A stretch of DNA of 64,000 bases. Source: Amycolatopsis sp. EV170708-02-1 (GTDB lineage: Bacteria > Actinomycetota > Actinomycetes > Mycobacteriales > Pseudonocardiaceae). A program made the position numbers and the translations under genes. Under the pieces are notes generated by a model that saw nothing but the letters and a program-made list of their open reading frames with translations, was not told the origin of the DNA and ran no database searches. This document shows positions 28,235 to 37,008 of the stretch, one piece after another. Position 1 is the first letter of the stretch; each line of letters begins with the position of its first letter. The stretch spans positions 8,308,001 to 8,372,000 of the forward strand of contig NZ_CP092497.1 in the NCBI RefSeq assembly GCF_022479115.1, written 5' to 3'.

Positions 28235-28548
28235 TACTGGGCTCCCGCCTTGTTGGCAGCCGCGGCGTTCGCCTGGTCGGATGAGGTGTAGCGGGTCGAC
28301 GCGGTGCTGACCCCGCCGGCGAGCTGGGTGAGCTGGCCCGCGTAACCCTTCATCGCGTCGGAAATGGCGAGAATCCCGGTGGCGTAGCCCTTTTGGTAGT
28401 CCTTGTGGACCCGGCCGAAGTTCTCGGGCCCGACCTGGGTCGGCCCCACCTTGCCCGCCTCGGACGTCGTTTTCTCAGCCGCGCGCTCCAACGACGTCGA
28501 CGCCGTGAGCATCGCCTCTGAATCGGCTTTGTAGCCCCCGTCCGGCAT
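28234..28548 (-). CDS. Type VII module A, EspC-like small secreted protein
   Basis: 104 residues, ATG 28548. Helical protein like the ESX-associated EspC/DUF2580 type (start MPDGGYKADSEAMLTASTSL). No WXG but a C-terminal YTSSD, which fits the YxxxD/E export signal of type VII substrates. First gene of module A, overlapping the large protein start. Confidence 0.68.
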   Translation of the reverse strand: MPDGGYKADSEAMLTASTSLERAAEKTTSEAGKVGPTQVGPENFGRVHKDYQKGYATGILAISDAMKGYAGQLTQLAGGVSTASTRYTSSDQANAAAANKAGAQ

Positions 28549-28686
28549 GACCGGTGCCCCCTTCGTCCCGCTGTATCCGCCTCGTTGTCCTACCTACGAC
28601 GCACGCCGACGGCATCAGGTGCCGTCGCATATGCACACAGAATGTACCCACCGGTCATCGAGACCGCAGGAACATTCACACCTTTG

Positions 28687-28992
28687 CTAACTCAAACGAT
28701 TTCGTCGCAAGAAGCCTGGTAGACCGCGTTTTCGCGGTTTCGCGCCCGCCTCGACCGCCTCGGCGAGCACGGTCGCCGCGCCCCGGATGTCGACCAGGCG
28801 ATCCAGCTCGTCGAGATCGATGTCGATACCGAACTCCACCTCGACCGTCGCCAGGAGCCGGACGCGGCGCCGGGAGTCGACACCCATCTCGGCGAAGGGC
28901 GTGTTCTCGTCGATGGTCTCCGGATCGACGTCGAAGGTCTCGCAGACGAGGGCCTTGATCTCGTCGACGTACTCGCTCCCGTCAGCTGCCAT
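28687..28992 (-). CDS. Acyl carrier protein
   Basis: 101 residues, ATG 28992. Phosphopantetheine carrier: helices around EIKALVCETFDVDPETID and the attachment serine in EMGVDSRRRVRLL (about residue 37). The usual DSL is DSR here. The C-terminus has a basic tail (KPRKRGLPGFLRRNRLS) not usual for ACPs, which may bind membrane or a partner. It overlaps the acyl-AMP ligase 3' end by 11 bases, so the ligase most likely loads this carrier. Confidence 0.85.
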   Translation of the reverse strand: MAADGSEYVDEIKALVCETFDVDPETIDENTPFAEMGVDSRRRVRLLATVEVEFGIDIDLDELDRLVDIRGAATVLAEAVEAGAKPRKRGLPGFLRRNRLS

Positions 28993-30688
28993 GGGTGGAT
29001 TCTGTCCCATCCGCCGTCCAGTACCGCGTTCTGGCCGCGGAACGCGCGACCTTGCCGCTGGAGGTCCGCGGCAGACCGCCCGGTTTCACCAGTAGGAAGG
29101 CGCGAAGCCGCACGTCGTGCCGCTCCGCGACGGCTCGGGTGGCGGCCCGCGCGACCTCGGGCTCGTCGAAATCGGAGGCCTTCCTGGCGCGCTCGGCGAC
29201 CACGACGACACCCTCGCCTTCGTCTCCGTCGACCGAGAACGCGGCGACCCGTTCGGGCCCGAGCAGGGGATGTGCGGCGGCGACCGTCTCCTCGATGTCG
29301 TGGGGGCTGTGGTTACGACCGTCGATGATGATCAGGTCCTTGATGCGGCCGGTCACCGACAGCCTGCCGTCGCGGATCGTGCCCAGGTCGCCGGTGCGGA
29401 GCCAGCCGCCCTCGCCGTCGAGTTCGGCGTCGAACACCTCGGCGGTCAAGTCCGGACGCCGCCAATACCCGGCCGCCACGTTGGGCCCCTTGACCCAGAT
29501 CTCGCCCACTTCGCCTTTAGCGGGCAAAACGCGATCCGGCGTGGGGACGACGCGGACCCGCTGCCCCCTCGGCCAGCCGATCTCGACGACTTCCCGGCCG
29601 TCCACTTCGGTCACCACCGGGCCGTCGGAGTCGCCGCTGGCGACGTAGACCGTCGCCTCGGCCAGACCGTAGGACGGCCGGAACGCGCCACGCGGGAAGC
29701 CGTGGGGTTCGTAAGCGGCGAGGAACTCCCGGACGGTCGCCGCCCGGACCGGTTCACTGCCGCTGAGCGCGATCGACACCGTCGAGAGGTCGTACTCGGC
29801 GCGCTTCGACTCGGGTACGGCCTCGGTCACCAGGTCGTACGCGAAGTTCGGGGCAGCCGTGAGCGTGTTCGGATAGGACGACATCAGCAACAGCCAGCGC
29901 TCCGGCCGCCGGATGAACTCCAGCGGCGCGATGAACACCGTCCGGCCGCCCGAGTGCATGGTCCCCGCGAGCAGTTGCGCCAGCCCCATGTCGTGGAAGA
30001 ACGGGATCCAGCCGACGCAGGTGGTGCGCTCGTCGACGTCGTAGGCCTCGCAGATCTGCCAGCAGGCGGCCGACAGCGCCCGATGCGTGATGATCACACC
30101 GGCGGGTGATCGCGTCGTGCCCGAGGTGTACTGCAGGTAGGCGGGGTCTTCGGGGGAAACCGGCGATGGCGGCGACTGGTCCGCCGGATCCGGCGGCAGC
30201 GTGTCGACGGCGATGATCTCGCGAGGCGCCGGAACAGGCTCGGTCCCGGCGAACTCCGTCAGCCGCCCGACCAGGGCTTCCGATGTGAGCCAGATGTCGG
30301 CGTCGCAGTCGTTGAGGACCCCGACCAGCCGTTCGCGGTGCGCGCGGACGTCCGGAGCGGACAGCGGCACCGCGACGGCCCCGGCGTACAGCGCGCCGAA
30401 GAACGCGACGACGTAAGAGAGGTCCTGCCGCGCCGTGATCGCGACGCGGTCTCCCGGCTGGATCACCTCACGCAGCTTCGCCGCGACAGCCCGGACGTGC
30501 ACGAGCAGCTCCGCCCAGGTCAGCGTGTCCTCGACGGGTTCGTGCCGGTTCGAGCAATCGAGGTGCGTGTACGCCGGGCGTTCGACCTCGGCGCGCTCCA
30601 GCAGCCGCCGCACGAGCGGGGTCCGCAGGACTTCTTCGGGCACTTCTGGGAGCACTGGCACATCCTCCGGCCGCGGCATGGGCATCAT
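28982..30688 (-). CDS. Fatty acyl-AMP ligase (FadD32/FAAL type)
   Basis: Activates a fatty acid as acyl-adenylate and passes it to an ACP. About 568 residues; start ATG 30688 (ATG 30679 also possible). Motifs: YLQYTSGTTRSPAGV near 200 (FAAL-like ATP loop), GWIPFFHDMGLAQLLAG near 245, PSYGLAEATVYV near 360, GWLRTGDLG near 430, then DLIIIDGRNHSPHDIEETV, the FAAL form. LPAKGEVGEIW near residue 387 is built from a palindromic repeat whose in-frame TAG is changed to TTG. It is divergent from the P450-like gene with only about six bases between starts. Confidence 0.88.
   Translation of the reverse strand: MMPMPRPEDVPVLPEVPEEVLRTPLVRRLLERAEVERPAYTHLDCSNRHEPVEDTLTWAELLVHVRAVAAKLREVIQPGDRVAITARQDLSYVVAFFGALYAGAVAVPLSAPDVRAHRERLVGVLNDCDADIWLTSEALVGRLTEFAGTEPVPAPREIIAVDTLPPDPADQSPPSPVSPEDPAYLQYTSGTTRSPAGVIITHRALSAACWQICEAYDVDERTTCVGWIPFFHDMGLAQLLAGTMHSGGRTVFIAPLEFIRRPERWLLLMSSYPNTLTAAPNFAYDLVTEAVPESKRAEYDLSTVSIALSGSEPVRAATVREFLAAYEPHGFPRGAFRPSYGLAEATVYVASGDSDGPVVTEVDGREVVEIGWPRGQRVRVVPTPDRVLPAKGEVGEIWVKGPNVAAGYWRRPDLTAEVFDAELDGEGGWLRTGDLGTIRDGRLSVTGRIKDLIIIDGRNHSPHDIEETVAAAHPLLGPERVAAFSVDGDEGEGVVVVAERARKASDFDEPEVARAATRAVAERHDVRLRAFLLVKPGGLPRTSSGKVARSAARTRYWTADGTESTHGS
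29513..29532. repeat. Palindromic repeat inside the acyl-AMP ligase gene, stop removed
   Basis: GCCTTTAGCGGGCAAAACGC. Read on the gene strand it is CGC GTT TTG CCC GCT AAA (RVLPAK); the standard repeat would give TAG in place of TTG. One base change keeps the ligase open. Confidence 0.85.
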
Positions 30689-30694
30689 ACGAAT

Positions 30695-31627
30695 GTGGAC
30701 GATTTCTTCGTGCTGGACGATCCGGCGGATCGCGTCAAGGCCCTGCGCGACCGCGAACTCAGCTCGAACCCGGGCGGCGCCGCGGCCGAGACCCCGAACC
30801 TCCTGCTGATGGACGGCGCGGACCACCGGCGGCTGCGCGCGGTCGTCAAGGAGGTCATCGCCCTGGTGGAGCCGCTTCCGGACGCCGTGCTCGCCGACCT
30901 CCGGATCGCGTTTAGCCCGCTAAAGTCGCTCCGGCGGTTCGATCTGGTGGCCGACTTCGCCAGGCCCGCGGCGGCCAGGGTGACGGAGGCGGTGCTCGGC
31001 ACGGTCGAGCCACTCGGCGAGAAGCTGCTGACGAACCTTTCCGAGACCGCCGCGAACCTCGACGTCTGGTCGGGCGGGCCCGCCGGAGCCGACACCGCCG
31101 CGCTCAGGGTCGCGATGTTCTTCCTCAAGGCGACGGCCGTCGAAGGCGGCGGGCTGGCACTGCTCCGCGAAGCACACGAAGCGGGCCGGATCACCGAGGA
31201 CGAGCTGATGATCACGCCGGTGATGCTCGCCCACGCGGCGTACGAGAACTCCATGAACTTCCTCGCCCTCGCCGGCCTCGAACTCCTACGCCGCCCCGAC
31301 GTTCTCGACGACGTACGCGGCCTGATCCACGAAATCGCCCCGACCCGTTTCGCCGCCCGCCGCGTGATCGCGCCGTTCTCCTTGGCGGGCAAGGACTTCA
31401 CGACCGGCGACAAACTGGCCATCCCGCTCGGCCCCGACGCCGAGCTCGCCTTCGGCCTCGGCCGGCACACCTGCCCCGGCTCGCGGGTCGCGGTCGCCGA
31501 GGGCGAAGTCGCGCTTCGCGCCCTCGCCGAGATCCTGACTCCCGGCCATGTCGCCGAAGACGTGCGGTACAAGACGCACGCCGTCTTCCACGGCGTCGAG
31601 CGGGCCATCGTCGCGCTGCGAACCTGA
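30695..31627 (+). CDS. Short cytochrome P450-like protein
   Basis: 310 residues from GTG 30695; P450s are usually near 400, so the N-terminal 50-80 residues are missing or start elsewhere. Present: VLDDPADRVKALRDRELSSNP, MDGADHRRLRAVVKEV (C-helix region), I-helix MLAHAAYENSMNFLALAG, and the heme loop FGLGRHTCPGSRVAVAEGE with the cysteine ligand. The ExxR K-helix is not clear (HEIAPTRFAARR) and the acid/Thr pair of the I-helix is AYENS, so its chemistry may be altered. A palindromic repeat near residue 72-78 encodes AFSPLKS. Likely acts on the acyl chain loaded by the neighbouring ligase/ACP (inference). Confidence 0.65.
   Translation: MDDFFVLDDPADRVKALRDRELSSNPGGAAAETPNLLLMDGADHRRLRAVVKEVIALVEPLPDAVLADLRIAFSPLKSLRRFDLVADFARPAAARVTEAVLGTVEPLGEKLLTNLSETAANLDVWSGGPAGADTAALRVAMFFLKATAVEGGGLALLREAHEAGRITEDELMITPVMLAHAAYENSMNFLALAGLELLRRPDVLDDVRGLIHEIAPTRFAARRVIAPFSLAGKDFTTGDKLAIPLGPDAELAFGLGRHTCPGSRVAVAEGEVALRALAEILTPGHVAEDVRYKTHAVFHGVERAIVALRT
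30908..30929. repeat. Palindromic repeat inside the P450-like gene
   Basis: Left arm GCGTTTAGC, right arm GCTAAAGTCGC, read in the open frame as IAFSPLKSL, between the ADL helix and RRFDLVADFA. Confidence 0.9.
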
Positions 31628-31631
31628 CCGC

Positions 31632-32114
31632 TCAGGTCGCCAGCCAGTCGGTGTTGGCGAAATCGTCGTCGTCGCCCCGCGCGGCCGCCGCCCGCCGGTG
31701 CCGCCCTGCCGGACGCTCCTCCGGAGCGGGCGCCGGAGGCGGCGGGGGTGTCGGCGCAGGAACAGACGGAGCGGGCGGGCGGTACGCGATCGGCGGCTCC
31801 TCCGCCGTCCGATACCCGGCCCGGCGCTCGTTCTCGGCCTCGTCCTCTTCGAACCCGAAGTCGCCGTCGTCCTCGACCTTCTCGCTCAGCGTCGACTCGG
31901 TCTCCCAGCCGCCGGCGGCCTCCGCGCGCCGCTTCTGCTCGCTTCGCGCCGTCAAGGCCGCGGCCGTCTCCTGCTTGAGCTGGTCGCCCGCGGTCCGGGT
32001 CTCCTCGATCGCCTTGGCCGCGCGGTTGTCGACCAGGTACATCCGGTCACCGTTCTCGCGCTCCAGCCCGGCCAGCTTGTGCCGGAGTGTGGCGAGATCC
32101 TCCTCAGGATTCAC
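31632..32114 (-). CDS. Type VII module B, coiled-coil protein with C-terminal DDDDF motif
   Basis: 160 residues from GTG 32114, with GGGAGGGG just upstream. Coiled-coil N-terminus (LATLRHKLAGLERENGD, about 5-70), AGGWETESTL, an acidic patch (EDDGDFGFEEDEAENER), a proline stretch, RRAAAARG, and the ending DDDDFANTDWLAT. Paralogue in layout of the 178-residue protein at 25262. Follows the 795-residue gene by 10 bp. Confidence 0.7.
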   Translation of the reverse strand: MNPEEDLATLRHKLAGLERENGDRMYLVDNRAAKAIEETRTAGDQLKQETAAALTARSEQKRRAEAAGGWETESTLSEKVEDDGDFGFEEDEAENERRAGYRTAEEPPIAYRPPAPSVPAPTPPPPPAPAPEERPAGRHRRAAAARGDDDDFANTDWLAT

Positions 32115-32124
32115 TGACCCCTCC

Positions 32125-34512
32125 CTAGCGGAAGCCGATGACGCCGTCGTCGTCGAGCGAGCCGCTGATCCGGCTGCCCGTCGTCGTCGCGGTGTCGAAG
32201 AGGCCGCCGTCGACCCGGTATCCGCTGGACGTGCGCTGCTGGTCTTCACCGGACCCTTGCCCGCCTCCGGCCGCACCGCCGCCCATCATGCCCATGCCAC
32301 CCATCATCCCCGCACTGGCCGCGGCCGGATCCTGGGCGCCCCCTCCCGGCGCGGAGCCGAGCCCGGACGACGTCGTGGTCGAGGCTCCGCCGCCGCCGGT
32401 TCCGGCCGGATCCGACGCCTCGCCGAGACCGTTGTCCCCACCGGCGAACGGATCGCTCAGCGACTGTGCCGTCGTCGCTTCCGGATCACTTTCCGCCACC
32501 ACCGGTTCGGCCTGAGCGGGCGCGGAAGCGGGCGCTCCACCACCTGTCCCGCCGGACGTGGTGTCGCGCGGAGGAATCCCCTGCTCGGCCTGCTGACGCG
32601 CCGCCTCTTCGACAGGCTGCGCCGCGGCGTGCCGTCCGGCCGCCTGCGGTGTGGCGTCCGGGCTCGCGTGACGGCCGCCTGCGGATTCGTCCTCACCCAA
32701 GGTGTACTTCGACGGCTGCCCCGAACCGTCGTCGACGGTCACCAGCGTCGGCCCGTCGGGACCGTTCGGCCGTTCGGCGGTGATCTTGAGGCCGCCGTCC
32801 TCGATGTGGATCTTGCCGTCGGGGCCCGGAGTCGCCGGTGGACGCGAGGACGGCTGCTGGTCCGGTCGATAGCCGCCCGCCTGCTCCGGCGTGGCCTTGC
32901 CGTCGCCGAAGTCGAGGTCGTAGTCCTTGGCCTGCCCCGTGCCGTCCTGGACGGAGATGCCCATCTTCCCGTCGGCATCGGGTTCGGCCATGGAGATCTT
33001 GCGATCGCCCTGCTCGACCGTCACCGGCTCTGGGCGCACGGTGTCCTTGATCGCCTCACCAGTGCGGGGGTCGATCGGATACGGCTCGCCGGTGGCCGGG
33101 TCGACGTCGAGCGGCTTGTCCGTGACCGGGTTCTTCTCCTGGCTCGGAACTTCGGGCTTTTCCGGCTCCGGGAGCACGGTGTTGCTCGGCGTCATGCGCC
33201 CAGCGCCGCCACCACCGGCCGACGGGCCGCCGCCACCACCGCTCGCGGGCGGGCCGCCACCGCCCTTCTCGACGGGCGGCTTTTCGACCGGCTTCTCGCC
33301 GCCCGTTTCCGGGGTCTTGCCCAGATCCGCGAACGGATTCTCGACCACCTGGCCGAGCGAGTCGAAGTACGCCTTCCACGCGCCGTTGATCGCGTCGCGA
33401 GTGTTCTTGCACACCAGCTGGAAGTTCTCGATGTGCTTGCCGAACCAGCCGAGGAAGACGTTCTTCAGCCAGGCCACCGCCTGAGGTTTGAGGACCTCGT
33501 CGATGGTGCTCTGGTCGATGTCGCCGGCGTCGTCGTTGAACGCGTCCTTGGCTTCGATGCTCAGGAACTTGATGCAGTGGATGATGTCGTTCTGGCTGCA
33601 CGAGCCGTCGGCGATGCGGATGATGCGCTCGATGTCCTGCGCCGTCGCACCGTCGATGTTGTCGGTGAACCACTTCTGCAGCCACTCGACCTTCTCGCGG
33701 CAGAACTTGCCCACCGAGGCGTTGGTCCGCAGAAGCCCGTCGCCCGCGGCCTTGAACGCCTCGGCGACCAGGCCGGTCTTGTCCGAATAGGCCTTCTGAT
33801 AGGCACGCGCCTGCTCGGCCGCGGCGCCTTCCCAGGTGCCGAGCGAGTTCCCCAGCTTCCCGGAGACGTCCTGCGCGGACCCGGTGACGGCCGTGCCGAC
33901 CGCGGTGAGCTCCTCCGCGCTCGTCTTGAAGAGGTTGAACGGGATGTTGTCCTGTTCGTGGTACAGCCGCTGAAGCTCGGCGAGGGAGATCGCCGCTCCG
34001 CCACCCGCCAATCCCAGCGCGCGGACGTAGAGCGGGTGGAAGATCTCGTAGACCTTGAACCCCGACAGGCCGGGGACCATGATGTCGTTCGAATTCGCGC
34101 AGCCCGGATCGGTTTCGGTGGCGCGCCCGGCGATCTCCTGGGTCTTCGCCGCGTCCTTGTTGAGCGCGTCGCGATCACCCTGCCGCCCAGCGGCCTGGTT
34201 CGCGTCGTACTTCTCGTGCGCGGTCTTGTAAGCCTTCTGGACGTCTTCGAGGTAGGCGTCGTTGGAGCCGATGTCGCTTTCGGTGATCCAGTCACCGTTC
34301 ATCGACTTGATGTAGTCCCGGAAGCCGTTCCGTTCGGCTTCGCTGGCGAACCCGCAGCTTTCCGGCGTCTCGTCCTCGATGTAGTCGATGTAGTTGAGGG
34401 CGAGCTCGCGTTTGGTGTCGCGATCGATGTTCGGGTCGTTGAGGATCTTCTCGACTTCGGCCCGGCTGGGAATGTCGTGTCCGGTGTCGCCACCGACGTC
34501 CGCGAGAGGCAT
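32125..34512 (-). CDS. Type VII module B, large substrate-like protein
   Basis: 795 residues, ATG 34512 (TGATG overlap with the small gene upstream). N-terminal half helical, with a WXG-like turn SLGTWEGAAAEQARAYQKAY near residue 222 and several cysteines (CGFAS, GCANS, SFCRE-type, SCSQND, HCIKF). Then a Gly/Pro linker, ATGEPYPIDPRTGEAIKD, beta-rich repeats (KISMAEPDADGKMGISVQDG, IHIEDGGLKITAERPNGPDG), a Gly/Ala/Met tail (AGMMGGMGMMGGG) and the end RISGSLDDDGVIGFR. Same plan as the protein at 25828. Predicted exported by the ESX-4-type system; role unknown. Confidence 0.72.
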   Translation of the reverse strand: MPLADVGGDTGHDIPSRAEVEKILNDPNIDRDTKRELALNYIDYIEDETPESCGFASEAERNGFRDYIKSMNGDWITESDIGSNDAYLEDVQKAYKTAHEKYDANQAAGRQGDRDALNKDAAKTQEIAGRATETDPGCANSNDIMVPGLSGFKVYEIFHPLYVRALGLAGGGAAISLAELQRLYHEQDNIPFNLFKTSAEELTAVGTAVTGSAQDVSGKLGNSLGTWEGAAAEQARAYQKAYSDKTGLVAEAFKAAGDGLLRTNASVGKFCREKVEWLQKWFTDNIDGATAQDIERIIRIADGSCSQNDIIHCIKFLSIEAKDAFNDDAGDIDQSTIDEVLKPQAVAWLKNVFLGWFGKHIENFQLVCKNTRDAINGAWKAYFDSLGQVVENPFADLGKTPETGGEKPVEKPPVEKGGGGPPASGGGGGPSAGGGGAGRMTPSNTVLPEPEKPEVPSQEKNPVTDKPLDVDPATGEPYPIDPRTGEAIKDTVRPEPVTVEQGDRKISMAEPDADGKMGISVQDGTGQAKDYDLDFGDGKATPEQAGGYRPDQQPSSRPPATPGPDGKIHIEDGGLKITAERPNGPDGPTLVTVDDGSGQPSKYTLGEDESAGGRHASPDATPQAAGRHAAAQPVEEAARQQAEQGIPPRDTTSGGTGGGAPASAPAQAEPVVAESDPEATTAQSLSDPFAGGDNGLGEASDPAGTGGGGASTTTSSGLGSAPGGGAQDPAAASAGMMGGMGMMGGGAAGGGQGSGEDQQRTSSGYRVDGGLFDTATTTGSRISGSLDDDGVIGFR

Positions 34513-34820
34513 CAGTGCTTCCTCATCTCGGCGGCGTTGGAGTCCTCATTGGACTGGTACAGGTCCTTGGACGCCGCGAGCTTGCGGCCGAACTCGTCCG
34601 AAGCCGCGAGATAGCTGCGCGCGCATTTCGCCAGGCGCTGGATGCTCGCGGAGTACCCGCTGAAGTTGTCCCCGTGCGCCGGGCCGAAACTCCCGGCGTT
34701 CAGGTTGATCTGCTCGACCGCCCCGATCGGCCCTTCGCAAGCCTGCTTGGGCACGTCCTGCAGGACCTTTGCCGCCTCGTTCAGCTGCGCTGGATCGACC
34801 TTGTGCCCTTTACCGGCCAC
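34512..34820 (-). CDS. Type VII module B, EspC-like small secreted protein
   Basis: 102 residues, GTG 34820 (chosen over GTG 34826 because GGGGAGG lies six bases before it). Begins VAGKGHKVDPAQLNEAAKVL, helical, with C-terminal YQSNED, a YxxxE export-type motif. Equivalent of the genes at 28234 and 51541. Confidence 0.68.
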   Translation of the reverse strand: MAGKGHKVDPAQLNEAAKVLQDVPKQACEGPIGAVEQINLNAGSFGPAHGDNFSGYSASIQRLAKCARSYLAASDEFGRKLAASKDLYQSNEDSNAAEMRKH

Positions 34821-34904
34821 CGTCACCCTCCCCTAGGTATCCGCATACGGAATGTACCGGGCCGGTAACCGCAGCGCAGCGACTTGGGGAGATCGTGAGA
34901 GGGG

Positions 34905-36239
34905 TTACGAGGCGGAGGAGACGACTCCCGCGAGCCTGTCCGCGGCCGCTTGTGCGGTGTCGTGCGCGGGGGCCTCGACCATGACGCGGACCAGCTGCTC
35001 GGTGCCCGAGGGGCGCAGCAGGACACGGCCTTCTTCGCCGAGCTCGGCTTCGACGGCGCCGACGGCGTCACGGACCGCGGCCGAGACGGCGACCGCCGCC
35101 TTGTCCGCCACCGGGACGTTCACCAGCACCTGCGGCAGGCGGTTCATGACGGCGGCGAGGTCGGCGAGCGACTTGCCGGTGGACGCCATGCGGCTCATCA
35201 CGCGCAGCGCGGTGAGGAGGCCGTCGCCGGTGGTCGCGTAGGCGGGAAGGACGACGTGACCCGACTGCTCGCCGCCGAGCGCGAACCCGCTCGCGCGGAG
35301 CTCTTCGAGGACGTAGCGGTCGCCGACGGCGGTGGTGACGAGGTCGATGCCGTGCGCGCGCATCGCCAGGTGCAGGCCGAGGTTGCTCATCACGGTCGCG
35401 ACCAGGGTGTTCTTGGTCAGCTCACCGGTCTCGGCGAGGGCGAGGGCGAGGACGGCCATGATCTGGTCGCCGTCGACGAGTTCACCCGCGGCGTCGACCG
35501 CGACACAGCGGTCGGCGTCACCGTCGTGCGCGATCCCGAGGTCGGCGCCGTGCTCGACGACGGCCGCGCGCAACGCGTCCGGGTGATTCGACCCACAGTG
35601 TTCGTTGATGTTCACGCCGTCCGGGTCGGCGTGGATCGCGATGACCTCGGCGCCGGCCTTGCGGTAGACCTCGGGGGCGGCGAAGGAGGACGCGCCGTTG
35701 GCGCAGTCGACGACGACGCGCAGGCCTTCGAGCGGGTGCGGGGTGGCCGACAGCAGGTGCTGGACGTAGCGGTCACCCGCGTCGGGGACGTCCTTCACCC
35801 GGCCGACGCCGATCCCGGTCGGGCGGGTGACGGGGGTGGCGAGACCGGCTTCGATCTCGTCTTCGATCCCGTCGGGGAGTTTGTGACCGCCCGCCGCGAA
35901 GAGCTTGATGCCGTTGTCGGGCATGGGGTTGTGGGAGGCGGAGATCATCACGCCGAGATCCGCTTCGAGCGCGCCGACCAGGTACGCGACGGCGGGCGTC
36001 GGGAGGACGCCGAGGCGGAGCACGTCGGCGCCGGCGGAGGTGAGGCCCGCCACGACGGCGGCCTCGAGCATCTCGCCGCTGGCGCGCGGGTCACGGCCGA
36101 CGATCGCGACCGGGCGGTGCGAGCGGTCGTGGGCGGCGAGGACGCGGGCGGCGCTGGCGGCGAGCGAGAGCGCCAGCTCCGGGGTCAGCTCCTCGTTGGC
36201 GAGGCCACGTACGCCGTCGGTACCGAATAGACGAGCCAT
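34905..36239 (-). CDS. glmM: Phosphoglucosamine mutase
   Basis: Converts glucosamine-6-phosphate to the 1-phosphate on the way to UDP-GlcNAc. 444 residues, ATG 36239 with GGAGGT seven bases upstream. Marks: [12 protein letters not shown], active-site serine in [16 protein letters not shown] near 103, metal loop [15 protein letters not shown] near 243, GGEQSGHVV near 327, and [15 protein letters not shown] near 410. Follows rpsI as in mycobacteria. Confidence 0.96.
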   Translation of the reverse strand: MARLFGTDGVRGLANEELTPELALSLAASAARVLAAHDRSHRPVAIVGRDPRASGEMLEAAVVAGLTSAGADVLRLGVLPTPAVAYLVGALEADLGVMISASHNPMPDNGIKLFAAGGHKLPDGIEDEIEAGLATPVTRPTGIGVGRVKDVPDAGDRYVQHLLSATPHPLEGLRVVVDCANGASSFAAPEVYRKAGAEVIAIHADPDGVNINEHCGSNHPDALRAAVVEHGADLGIAHDGDADRCVAVDAAGELVDGDQIMAVLALALAETGELTKNTLVATVMSNLGLHLAMRAHGIDLVTTAVGDRYVLEELRASGFALGGEQSGHVVLPAYATTGDGLLTALRVMSRMASTGKSLADLAAVMNRLPQVLVNVPVADKAAVAVSAAVRDAVGAVEAELGEEGRVLLRPSGTEQLVRVMVEAPAHDTAQAAADRLAGVVSSAS

Positions 36240-36311
36240 CTGTCGACCTCCTTGAAAAACCACCACGACAACCTAGCCAGTGCCCCTGCCTCCCCTCCCG
36301 CACCCCCGTTC

Positions 36312-36360
36312 GCCTTTAGCGGGCTAAACGCGACGCGCGCGACTTTAGCGGGCTAAACGC
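36312..36360. repeat. Two palindromic repeats between rpsI and glmM
   Basis: 36312-36331 (GCCTTTAGCGGGCTAAACGC) and 36339-36360 (left arm GCGACTTTAGC, right arm GCTAAACGC), 29 bp apart by their TTAG centres, in the gap upstream of glmM and after the rpsI terminator. Confidence 0.9.
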
Positions 36361-36437
36361 GACACGCGTGGGGCACGTGTGGCGGGTGTGACAGGTGGGA
36401 CTGGGGGCGAAGCGGGGCCCGAAGGACCCCGGAAACA

Positions 36438-36474
36438 CGGAAGCGCCCATCCGAGAGACGGATGGGCGCTTCCG
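36438..36474 (-). terminator. Hairpin terminator after rpsI
   Basis: Perfect 16 bp stem (36438-36453 with 36459-36474), five-base loop AGAGA, 21 bp past the rpsI stop. No long T tract follows, as is common in actinomycetes. It ends the rplM-rpsI unit. Confidence 0.8.
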
Positions 36475-36495
36475 CGGGTTGCGCCAGAGGCGCGA

Positions 36496-37008
36496 TCAGC
36501 GCTTGCTGTACTGCGGAGCCTTACGGGCCTTCTTGAGGCCGTACTTCTTCCGCTCCGTGGCGCGGGCGTCACGGGTCAGGAAGCCGGCCTTCTTCAGGGC
36601 CGGGCGGTCGTCGGCGTCGACCTCGACGAGCGCACGGGCGATCGCGAGACGGAGCGCGCCGGCCTGGCCCGAGATCCCGCCACCGTGCAGGTTGGCGAAG
36701 ATGTCGAACGAGTCGGGCTTGTCGACCGTCACCAGCGGCTCACGGATGAGCTGCTGGTGCACCTTGTTCGGGAAGTACTCTTCGAGCGTGCGGCCGTTGA
36801 GCTTGAACTCACCGGTACCGGGAACGACGCGGACCCGGACGACGGCTTCCTTGCGGCGGCCGACGGTCTGGGCGTTGCCACCGGCGGCGCGCGAAGGACG
36901 CGGGGTGGCGGGGGTTTCACTGGTCGCGACGGCGTCACCGACCGCGGGGGTCTCGACAGCCTCGACGGCCTCGGTCTCGGTGCTGGTCACAGACTGTTCC
37001 TCACTCAC
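36496..37008 (-). CDS. rpsI: 30S ribosomal protein uS9
   Basis: 170 residues, GTG 37008 overlapping the rplM stop (GTGA). The conserved core begins at [19 protein letters not shown] (about 48) and ends in the tRNA-contacting tail [12 protein letters not shown]. The first 45 residues are an acidic, Thr/Ala/Glu-rich extension found in many actinobacteria. Confidence 0.97.
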   Translation of the reverse strand: MSEEQSVTSTETEAVEAVETPAVGDAVATSETPATPRPSRAAGGNAQTVGRRKEAVVRVRVVPGTGEFKLNGRTLEEYFPNKVHQQLIREPLVTVDKPDSFDIFANLHGGGISGQAGALRLAIARALVEVDADDRPALKKAGFLTRDARATERKKYGLKKARKAPQYSKR

